The translations under genes and the position numbers were made by a program. Shown in pieces: positions 1-6,067 of a stretch of 8,165 nucleotides of DNA (within the stretch, counting starts at the first letter, position 1; every line of letters begins with the position of its first letter). Source of the DNA: CAZEAN01 sp964510225. GTDB taxonomy: Bacteria; Planctomycetota; Planctomycetia; Isosphaerales; Isosphaeraceae. The stretch lies in assembly GCA_964510225.1 (NCBI GenBank), contig CAZEAN010000185.1:1-8165 (forward strand). Reading direction: 5' to 3'. Below the pieces are notes generated by a model. It made no database searches, was not told where the DNA came from, and was given only the letters and a program-made list of their open reading frames with translations.

Positions 1-53
1 ACGGATCCGGCGTGCGCCCCCGACTGGAACGGTTTGTGGTAAGACACCGTCGA

Positions 54-695
54 CTAATCACCACCAGCGTTCACTCCCAGGCCCCAACCCGTCCCATCGT
101 CCCCTGAACTTGTCGTTCCCGACTCTACAACGGTGACATTACCCGTAGCCGGATCGTATTGAATTGTCTGGGGTTTCCCAGTGTCGTCAGGACGATCGAG
201 CGTGATACTGAATCCTGATAACCCAGGCTGGGAGTCGGCGAGTTGTTCTAGAAGTGGGACCAGTTTATCCGGATCATCGCTGATGGCCCCGATCTGGCCG
301 GCGATCGCATCAGCCCCGGTGGCTCCCTGGTTCAGCGTAGACTTCACGCGTTCCGCGATCACTTGTCCTTGAAGCTGCCCCGCCGCGCTGACAAGCAACT
401 GGGATTGATCGGGACGTTCGGAGAGAATCGCGTCGACCCAAGGGCCGGCTACCGCCATCCCGCCCCAACCAACCGCAATCGCCCCCCAACGGATCAATCG
501 TCGTCGGAAGCGCCCACGGACTTCCCAGATCTCTTGCCAGGGGATCTCGATTTCGCCGCCTACATACTCTTTAATCTTCTCCGGAAGCTTCCGGAGCGAT
601 CGGCGCGCTGGTGACCACTTCCGGCAGATTCCAGAAAGAATCTCTACCAGGATCCCTGCCGAGATCGGTGCCGCAAGAATAAAAAAGAGCGTCAT
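54..695 (-). CDS. Unrecognised two-helix membrane protein
   Basis: I do not recognise this 213-residue protein. Residues 1-20 are strongly hydrophobic. Residues 25-66 are rich in Arg/Lys with several Trp, and a second hydrophobic helix spans about 67-91. By the positive-inside rule the basic loop lies in the cytoplasm and residues 92-213 lie outside the membrane. The outer part has a helix-prone stretch (about 100-155), then a short segment that may be beta-rich (FSITLD, TIQYD, VTVVE), and a Gly/Ser/Asp-rich tail. The ATG at 695-693 is the first in frame and places the first hydrophobic segment at the very N-terminus. No clear Shine-Dalgarno sequence precedes it. The gene is divergent from the sigma factor gene, so the two may share a regulatory region. 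Coding status is supported by length and a sensible membrane topology. The function is unknown. Confidence 0.7.
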   Translation of the reverse strand: MTLFFILAAPISAGILVEILSGICRKWSPARRSLRKLPEKIKEYVGGEIEIPWQEIWEVRGRFRRRLIRWGAIAVGWGGMAVAGPWVDAILSERPDQSQLLVSAAGQLQGQVIAERVKSTLNQGATGADAIAGQIGAISDDPDKLVPLLEQLADSQPGLSGFSITLDRPDDTGKPQTIQYDPATGNVTVVESGTTSSGDDGTGWGLGVNAGGD

Positions 696-774
696 GGCGG
701 ATCTGCTAGGTAGAGGTCAATCTGACCTTGTCCTCGACATCCCTCCGCGAGTGATCCGCTGAGAGTTTTTGGAC

Positions 775-791
775 GGGATGGGTTGGGAGGG
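775..791 (+). other. G-quadruplex motif, loops 2-2-1
   Basis: The plus strand reads GGGATGGGTTGGGAGGG: four runs of three G with loops of two, two and one bases. This meets the canonical intramolecular quadruplex pattern, and such short loops are known to favour stable folding. It lies 80 bases upstream of the left gene's start codon and about 210 bases upstream of the sigma factor start. The G-rich strand would be the template strand for the minus-strand gene if transcription starts to its right. A role in regulation is inference. Confidence 0.7.
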
Positions 792-834
792 TAGAACATG
801 CTGCTTCTCTTATTCTATCGACCTACAACTTTTA

Positions 835-863
835 TTGTGACTCAAGGAAGCAGATGCGACAAT
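835..863 (+). promoter_or_regulatory. Candidate sigma70-type promoter for the sigma-kinase unit
   Basis: TTGTGA (835-840, 4 of 6 to TTGACA) is followed after exactly 17 bases by GACAAT (858-863, 4 of 6 to TATAAT), within a locally AT-richer stretch. Transcription from here would give a leader of about 130 bases that contains the dyad at 918-960. The match is moderate and could arise by chance. An ECF-type promoter recognised by the gene's own product is equally possible and cannot be recognised without knowing its consensus. Confidence 0.3.
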
Positions 864-917
864 AAATCGTGAACGGCAATCTCCATACAACTTGCCGACC
901 AAGGCCACGATCGTTAG

Positions 918-960
918 GCTCGATCAACTTCAGGACCAAGTTCGATCGAACTGATCGAGC
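918..960. repeat. Nested dyad in the sigma factor leader
   Basis: A perfect 9-base inverted repeat, GCTCGATCA (918-926) and TGATCGAGC (952-960), encloses 25 bases. Overlapping its right arm is a perfect 14-base palindrome, AGTTCGATCGAACT (939-952). An alternative pairing, GATCAACTT (922-930) with AAGTTcGATC (938-947, one bulged base), competes with both. The structure ends 42 bases before the sigma factor start codon. It could be a DNA operator or a leader RNA able to switch between two folds. The dyad is plain in the sequence. Its function is inferred, and the local excess of CGATC words makes chance palindromes more likely. Confidence 0.5.
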
Positions 961-1002
961 TGGTTTCAGATCAATTTGGTCTGAGCAAAGAGGGGCGGTT
1001 TG

Positions 1003-1602
1003 ATGGGTAGAGTCGACTCCGCGCTCCCGCCCGATCATGAAGACCTGCAAAGCTTTCTGGCTCGAATTCGGTCCGGCGATGAAGACGCAGCACGCGAACT
1101 TTTGACCCGTTATGAGGCCGAAGTCCGTCTTGTCGTCCGACGTCAATTGCCGCGTCTGATGCGGTCTCGGTTCGATTCGATCGACTTCATGCAGAGTGTT
1201 TGGGGAAGTTTTTTTCGGAGGGTCCGCGGCGATGACGGACCTTCCGATTTTGAAGATGGCCGACATCTTGTCGCCTTCTTGGCCCGTGCTGCGAAGAATA
1301 AGGTAATCGACGAATATCGACGCGCGGGCAGCCAGAAGCAGAACATGAAGCGCGAGGAACCGCTCTGGCTCGACGACCAGCGTCCTCGAGAACTTGAAGG
1401 ACGTGACGACTCGCCGAGCGAACTCGCCGAAGCTCATGAAGCGCTCCAGCGACTTCAATCCCTCTTACCGAAGGACCGTCGTCAAATTATCGAACTGAAA
1501 GCACAAGGACTCTCTAGTCGGGAGATCGGTGAAGAGCTTGGGGTCAGTGAGCGGACCGTCCAACGCGTAATTGAAGAACTCCGGAATCGGATCGACACCT
1601 AA
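1003..1602 (+). CDS. ECF-like RNA polymerase sigma factor, kinase-linked planctomycete type
   Basis: This 199-residue protein fits a two-domain extracytoplasmic-function sigma factor that directs RNA polymerase to specific promoters. Region 2 covers about residues 15-107. The region 2.2 helix is around DSIDFMQSVW (58-67), and the end of the domain, KNKVIDEYRR (98-107), matches the usual DNA-melting and -10 contact segment. A polar, charged linker follows (108-145). Region 4 begins at LPKDRR (155-160) and has a helix-turn-helix, LSSREIGEELGVSERTVQR (170-188), for -35 recognition. The ATG at 1003 is preceded by GAGGGG (990-995) at 7 bases. A TTG just upstream at 1000 would sit too close to that site. 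No anti-sigma gene is adjacent. The next gene is a transmembrane Ser/Thr kinase, which suggests control by phosphorylation. The family call is strong, but the regulon is unknown. Confidence 0.93.
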   Translation: MGRVDSALPPDHEDLQSFLARIRSGDEDAARELLTRYEAEVRLVVRRQLPRLMRSRFDSIDFMQSVWGSFFRRVRGDDGPSDFEDGRHLVAFLARAAKNKVIDEYRRAGSQKQNMKREEPLWLDDQRPRELEGRDDSPSELAEAHEALQRLQSLLPKDRRQIIELKAQGLSSREIGEELGVSERTVQRVIEELRNRIDT

Positions 1603-1623
1603 CCGATCGAGACTTGCTAGGGG

Positions 1624-1660
1624 AAGCAGCCGGCAGAGGGAAATTGCCGGAAATTTGCTT
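1624..1660 (+). other. Hairpin between the sigma factor and kinase genes
   Basis: The inner stem CCGGCA (1630-1635) pairs with TGCCGG (1645-1650) around a 9-base loop. The outer stem AAGCA (1624-1628) pairs with TGCTT (1656-1660), with an asymmetric internal loop of one base against five. It lies wholly in the gap between the two reading frames and ends 3 bases before the kinase ribosome-binding site. There is no T-run after it, so it is not a standard intrinsic terminator. It may affect the ratio of kinase to sigma factor by RNA stability or by access to the start codon (inference). Confidence 0.4.
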
Positions 1661-1663
1661 GTC

Positions 1664-1668
1664 AAGGA
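1664..1668 (+). promoter_or_regulatory. Ribosome-binding site deciding the kinase start
   Basis: AAGGA lies 10 bases before the ATG at 1679. The spacing is slightly long but usable. The next in-frame ATG, at 1751, has no purine-rich site before it. The in-frame TTG at 1571 lies inside the sigma factor gene and would place the inter-gene hairpin in coding sequence. The site therefore favours 1679, although planctomycete genes often lack such sites. Confidence 0.45.
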
Positions 1669-1678
1669 TGACCGTGTC

Positions 1679-4600
1679 ATGCTCGTAAAGTCATTGGAAT
1701 CTGAAGAACGCAGTGGAACCACTGAGTTCCCTCAAACGGTCGTCACTGCAATGAGCCAGCCAAGTTCGACCATAGGTAATGCCTGGGAAGAGGCCTCGTC
1801 GCCTGCTTCCGCCAAGATCGTGCAACAATTCGAGGCGGATTGGCGATCTTCGACCACGGTCCGACCTGATCCTCTCAAGTATCTTCCCCACGGTCCGATC
1901 AGCTCTCAATCCGGCGTCTGGCTGGCCCTCCTTCGATCCGAAATGGGCCTCCGCCATGATGAGGGCGAGGCTGTTACGGTAGATTATTACCTCAACCGCT
2001 ATCCCGATCTTGATGAATCCACAAAAGTCGCGCTGATTTACGAATACTTTTGTCTCCTCGAGGAATCCGGGAACACTCCTGATACCACTGAATTAGAGCG
2101 CCAATATCCTGATCTCGCAACGCGACTCCGCCGTGTCTTTGACATCCATGAATTGATTGGAGGGTCCAGCGTCGAGACCCTCCAATCGCTTAGTGGAACG
2201 CTCTCCAATCTTCAGAGCACCGTTGCTCAGAATCCCCGCAACAATGGCCCTCGGGGGAGCCAGGAACACCGGTCTCAGCTTCCTTCGGTCGGGGAATCGA
2301 TCGGCGGATTTCGACTCGTCGAAGAACTCGGCAAAGGATCGTTTGCACGGGTCTTTCTGGCAAGAGAAGAGCAACTGGCTGACCGCTCGGTCGCCTTGAA
2401 GGTCGCCCCGGTCGGTTCGCGGGAACCGGAAACGCTTGCCCTCTTACAACACACCCATATCGTCCCTGTTTACTCGTACCGCGTCGATCCAGTAACGGGA
2501 CTTCACCTGCTCTGCATGCCCTTTTTTAGTCGGACAACGATGTCCAGCCTCTTTGAACAAGAGGGGACTCAACAAGCGAATAATGGACGTGATCTTCTGA
2601 AGGTCCTAGATCGTCTTGAATCGGCCGTCTCTGAGAAGCGTCGCGAGCGTTCGGCGGCTCGGACCGCGATCGCACAACGCTCGATCGTCGGAGCAATCGC
2701 GTGGTGGGGTGCTCGACTTGCCGAGGCCTTGCAACATGCCCACGATCGGGACGTCTTACATCGGGATGTCAAACCCTCGAATGTTCTGGTCACCGGCGAT
2801 GGGCTGCCGATGCTCCTCGACTTCAACCTCGCGATCGATCCGAAACTCAACCAACTCGGCTCGGAACCAGCGAAGCTCGGCGGAACACTCGCCTACATGG
2901 CACCGGAACATCTTGAAGCGCTCGCCGACGGTGTGGATCAAGGAGTCGGCCCTCGTGCCGACCTCTTTTCCCTCGGTGTCCTCCTGTTCGAAGCCATTTC
3001 TGGATCTCGACCGTTCTCAATTGATCGGAAAGGCCGATCTGTTCAGGAGACTCTCCGACGGAACGCGGGATTACGCCGCGAGGATCCTCCGGCACTCCGA
3101 CGAAAGGGGAAAAATCCATCCGCAGCCTTAGAAGCAGTCCTCAAGCATTCTCTTGCCGGCGATCCCGGTCAACGTTATCAGAGTGCCGCCGAGTTCGCGG
3201 CCGACTTGCAGGCAATCGCGGACGATAGACCACTCCAAGTGGCCCACGAACCGATCGTGAGCCGATCGCTCCGATGGATCCGTCGACATCGATTGAAATT
3301 TGCCGTCATCACGCCGATCATCTTTGCGATCGTCCTGATTGCCTCGATCTTCCACGACAAACGGATCCAGACCCATCAAGCGCGTGAAACCGTCGTCCGT
3401 TATCTGAGTTCCGCCCAGGACGCCGAATTGAACGGTGAACTTGAGAAGGCGATTGAGCGTTACCAATTCGCCCAGGCTGCGGCCGAGAAGTATCCAAAAC
3501 TGGACGATCTCACTCGTGAAGCTCAAGAAAAGCTCCATCTAGCCGAGCTGACCCGCGACCTCCGGATCGAGGCGGAAGAATTCATCGGGCAAGCGGAGAG
3601 CCTCCGGCATCGGCTCCTTCAGTTTGTCACGCCTGAAGAAGCAACCAGTACCTCGATCGAGCGGATAGTCGCGCCCTTCTTCGTCTTCGACCGAATGGAC
3701 TGGGCCAAACGCTCTGAGTTGACGCTCCTGGATCCTGTAGAGCGCGAGCAACTGCTCAACGGGATTCCGGAACTCCTTTTCATGGAAGCCCTTTCGTCTC
3801 TCTCGGCTGTTGAGAAACCTGATCCGGCCCTGATCTCCTACGTGCTGGAGTTGCGTGATCGCGCCGTCTCGTCCTTCCCAAAGAATGATCCTCGGCACGC
3901 TTCCTGGAACCTCCTCTTCGAGACCTCCGGTCTTGCCGATCAATTCAGCGTCACCATGGAGGGCGAGGAAGGACCAGTTTCGACCGAAGCTGAGTCTGAG
4001 TTTCTGAACGGCCTGGTCACTGCGACCGAATTCAGGAACGAACCTAGTCTGGCAATGGGGGTGCTGACCATCGAGCATCTCGAACGTGCCTGCCGGTTAG
4101 AGCCTGACCTCTACTGGGCTCAGTTTTTTTTGGCGAACTTTGCGCTCGAAGCCGGCCACTTTCAAGATGCCCTCCGGCACGCGGATGTCGCGGTCTCGTT
4201 GCGTCCAGATTCGCCCTGGGCCCTATTTAATCGTTCGGAAGTCAGGCGGCAGCTCCGACAACTAAAAGAAAGTCTCCAGGATCTTGACGCCGCTGCACTC
4301 CTGATCCCTCCGGATGACCGAGATCGCCTTGCTGATCGGATTGCCCTGAACCGAGGAGTGATCCTGTTGGCAACGGGTAAACTCACCGAGGCTAGGAAAA
4401 TCCTGGAACCCCTTAGCGAGCCGTGGATGACCGAAGCCGGCCTCGCCGCTTGGTTCCATGGTTCGAAACCGGGGATCGGTCCTGGTCACGGGATCACCAG
4501 CTTGATCGATCAAGCGCTCACGATTGCCACCCGAGGTTCCTCATTTGGTCGAGCGGCACGGATGAACCTCGCCAGGCTCGATTCGGACGAAGGAAGAGTA

Positions 4601-5722
4601 GACCAAGCCCTTCTGTCCTATCTCACGATGGTTCTGCAAGATCCTGAAGACCGTGAAGCTAGGCTCGGTCTTGCGATGACGGCTCTTTCCAGGGGTCACT
4701 TCGAGAGCGCTGAGACACACGCCGGGGTCCTGATTCAGTTGATCGTTCCGAGGCTCTTAGGGACCGATCCGAAATCGATCACCTTGACTTCAACGGCTGC
4801 CGAAGAGTTGACCAAAGCACTCCGCTTAAGAGCTTTAGCACGACTTGCATTGGGCGAGAATATCGGTGCCCTCCGAGATGCCGAATGGGTCTATCGATTC
4901 GTTCCGAGTCCAGATCATCGACGCCTCCTCCTCCGTACCGCAATCGCGACTCAGAGACTCGATGTCATCGACCAATTCGATCCCAACAACATCGAGCTTC
5001 TCCCGGTTCCTGGCGATCGCCTGAAACTCGATCTCCAAATCGCGTTGCAATCGCTCGCGGAACCACCCGAGGGTCCTGAGGTCTCATCGATTAGCCGACG
5101 GTTGAAACGAGCCTCACTTTTCTCGGCACTTGGCCAACATCGAGAAGCACTCGACGAAGCCACGGAGGCGATCGTCAATGCTCCAGACGCACTGATGCCT
5201 CGGATTACGCGCGCCAAGGTCCTCCGACGTGCGGGTCAACTTGATGCTGCGATCCGTGACCTCAATGCCGCCCTTGCAATCCGTTCCGATGATCCCGACG
5301 CCCTGATCCTCCGTGGACGGCTCCTGATCGAAACCGGTCAACCGCAAGCTGGGCTCGCTGATCTCAATGATGCCAAAGTGCTAGGGAACAACTCTGCCGA
5401 ACTCCATCTCGCCCGCGCTCTTGGTTTTGAGTCAAAGGAAGAGCTTTCTCACGCAATCGAAGCTGCCTCGGCAGCCATCTTGGAGGACCCAGACAACCCG
5501 ATCCTCGCAATCACGCGGGCTCGAATTCTGATTGAAGCGGGAGCATTCGATGACGCTCTAGTTGACCTTACTTTCGCGCGCTCACGAGCCAACCAACCAG
5601 CAGTGCTGGAGCAGATTGCCACTCTTCATGATCAGCTTCCCGGTGGGTCGGAGGCCGCTCAACTCATCCGGACCCAATCTGAGAGATTCAACGCAGAGGA
5701 GCCGTCTGAGGTCCTCGAATAA
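1679..5722 (+). CDS. Transmembrane Ser/Thr protein kinase with C-terminal TPR sensor region
   Basis: This 1347-residue protein is a Hanks-type kinase. Residues about 40-165 form the leader domain usual in planctomycete kinases (FEADW, LKYLP and YLNRYPDL motifs). The kinase domain spans about 211-520. It has the Gly-rich loop GKGSFARV (from G218), Lys241 in VALKV, Glu251 as the helix-C glutamate, a long polar, charged insert before the catalytic loop, HRDVKPSN with Asp363, Lys365 and Asn368, Asp381-Phe382-Asn383 in place of DFG, and APE at 408-410. A basic segment (RWIRRHRLK) precedes one membrane helix at 541-558. The rest, outside the membrane by the positive-inside rule, carries at least six TPR-like helical pairs (near 567-610, 801-880, 960-1020, 1048-1090 and 1140-1307). 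All main catalytic residues except the DFG glycine are present, so activity is expected. The likely partner is the upstream sigma factor. An alternative start at 1751 would give 1323 residues. Confidence 0.92.
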   Translation: MLVKSLESEERSGTTEFPQTVVTAMSQPSSTIGNAWEEASSPASAKIVQQFEADWRSSTTVRPDPLKYLPHGPISSQSGVWLALLRSEMGLRHDEGEAVTVDYYLNRYPDLDESTKVALIYEYFCLLEESGNTPDTTELERQYPDLATRLRRVFDIHELIGGSSVETLQSLSGTLSNLQSTVAQNPRNNGPRGSQEHRSQLPSVGESIGGFRLVEELGKGSFARVFLAREEQLADRSVALKVAPVGSREPETLALLQHTHIVPVYSYRVDPVTGLHLLCMPFFSRTTMSSLFEQEGTQQANNGRDLLKVLDRLESAVSEKRRERSAARTAIAQRSIVGAIAWWGARLAEALQHAHDRDVLHRDVKPSNVLVTGDGLPMLLDFNLAIDPKLNQLGSEPAKLGGTLAYMAPEHLEALADGVDQGVGPRADLFSLGVLLFEAISGSRPFSIDRKGRSVQETLRRNAGLRREDPPALRRKGKNPSAALEAVLKHSLAGDPGQRYQSAAEFAADLQAIADDRPLQVAHEPIVSRSLRWIRRHRLKFAVITPIIFAIVLIASIFHDKRIQTHQARETVVRYLSSAQDAELNGELEKAIERYQFAQAAAEKYPKLDDLTREAQEKLHLAELTRDLRIEAEEFIGQAESLRHRLLQFVTPEEATSTSIERIVAPFFVFDRMDWAKRSELTLLDPVEREQLLNGIPELLFMEALSSLSAVEKPDPALISYVLELRDRAVSSFPKNDPRHASWNLLFETSGLADQFSVTMEGEEGPVSTEAESEFLNGLVTATEFRNEPSLAMGVLTIEHLERACRLEPDLYWAQFFLANFALEAGHFQDALRHADVAVSLRPDSPWALFNRSEVRRQLRQLKESLQDLDAAALLIPPDDRDRLADRIALNRGVILLATGKLTEARKILEPLSEPWMTEAGLAAWFHGSKPGIGPGHGITSLIDQALTIATRGSSFGRAARMNLARLDSDEGRVDQALLSYLTMVLQDPEDREARLGLAMTALSRGHFESAETHAGVLIQLIVPRLLGTDPKSITLTSTAAEELTKALRLRALARLALGENIGALRDAEWVYRFVPSPDHRRLLLRTAIATQRLDVIDQFDPNNIELLPVPGDRLKLDLQIALQSLAEPPEGPEVSSISRRLKRASLFSALGQHREALDEATEAIVNAPDALMPRITRAKVLRRAGQLDAAIRDLNAALAIRSDDPDALILRGRLLIETGQPQAGLADLNDAKVLGNNSAELHLARALGFESKEELSHAIEAASAAILEDPDNPILAITRARILIEAGAFDDALVDLTFARSRANQPAVLEQIATLHDQLPGGSEAAQLIRTQSERFNAEEPSEVLE

Positions 5723-5838
5723 TTGGTCCGGATCCTCATAATCCTGATGGTCGAATGTGCAACGAGTAGAACTCTATTGAGTTTCATCGCGTAATTGTGC
5801 GGAATGGTGGTGTCGCTCACTGAAATCCAGGCTGGTTC

Positions 5839-5867
5839 TCGTCAACTCGCAAACTCTTCCCTACAAT
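5839..5867 (+). promoter_or_regulatory. Candidate promoter for the PIN/TRAM gene
   Basis: TCGTCA (5839-5844, 4 of 6 to TTGACA) and TACAAT (5862-5867, 5 of 6 to TATAAT) are 17 bases apart. The leader to the ATG at 6068 would be about 190 bases. The -10 box lies inside the inverted repeat TCCCTA-CAA-TAGGGA (5858-5872), which could also be an operator. The element spacing is ideal, but the -35 match is modest. Confidence 0.35.
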
Positions 5868-5872
5868 AGGGA
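5858..5872. repeat. Inverted repeat TCCCTA-CAA-TAGGGA over the -10 box
   Basis: The two 6-base arms are perfect complements around a 3-base spacer. They cover the TACAAT box completely. No T-run follows, so this is not an intrinsic terminator. A small operator or chance symmetry are the two readings. Confidence 0.45.
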
Positions 5873-6054
5873 TCATGGATTCAGTCATTCTCAACCTCCA
5901 ACGCAAGTCAACGAATAACTGAGGGCGAACAATTTGATTTTTGGAGCGGTTGCTTCCTGAGTTGGTCGTAATCGTACCGTCCAGGGATGGGTGGAAATCG
6001 TGCCAGGTTTAACGAGTAATTGTTGAGGTCGACGCCGGATTCCAAGGCGCTGCC

Positions 6055-6060
6055 GAGGGT
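6055..6060 (+). promoter_or_regulatory. Ribosome-binding site deciding the PIN/TRAM start
   Basis: GAGGGT ends 7 bases before the ATG at 6068. The longer in-frame alternatives use TTG codons at 6020 and 6023, which have no such site and would add 16 or 15 polar residues ahead of the first membrane helix. Both facts favour 6068. Confidence 0.65.
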
Positions 6061-6067
6061 CAATCGC

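Larger units (their letters stand above)
696..1002. other. Divergent intergenic region
   Basis: These 307 bases separate two divergent genes and contain no convincing open reading frame on either strand. They hold a G-quadruplex motif near the minus-strand gene, a candidate plus-strand promoter in the middle, and a nested inverted repeat close to the sigma factor start. A TAGAAT box on the minus strand (complement of 812-817) could be a -10 for the left gene, but it lacks a matching -35. This is the most structure-rich noncoding stretch in the window. Confidence 0.75.
5723..6067. other. Noncoding gap upstream of the PIN/TRAM gene
   Basis: These 345 bases lie between the kinase stop and the chosen PIN/TRAM start. 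Plus-strand ATGs open only tiny frames of 15 to 21 codons (for example at 5747, 5804 and 5875) without good ribosome-binding sites. The stretch holds one candidate promoter with an overlapping inverted repeat. A weak 5-base stem (AACTC 5770-5774, GAGTT 5779-5783) has no T-run. I see no intrinsic terminator and nothing else of note. Confidence 0.65.

Noticed and set aside
1..53. Possible end of another gene at the left edge, for example an open frame ending with TAA at 40-42
   Set aside because: Only about 13 codons are visible and more than one plus-strand frame is open, so neither frame nor strand can be chosen.
832..1458. Long minus-strand open frame opposite the sigma factor gene
   Set aside because: It is antisense to a clear sigma factor gene and its protein shows no recognisable domain. 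It is best explained as a shadow frame.
1571..1678. Extension of the kinase to the TTG at 1571
   Set aside because: It would overlap the sigma factor gene by 32 bases, has no suitable ribosome-binding site, and adds a low-quality basic segment across a likely noncoding hairpin.
2616..3131. Overlapping plus-strand frame of 171 codons inside the kinase gene
   Set aside because: It is out of frame with conserved kinase motifs, Ser/Arg-rich and without a recognisable domain.
3539..4078. Minus-strand frame of 179 codons opposite the kinase TPR region
   Set aside because: It has no recognisable motif and lies opposite a well-supported reading frame.
5770..5783. AACTC-TATT-GAGTT stem as kinase terminator
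   Set aside because: The stem has only five AT-rich pairs and no T-run follows.
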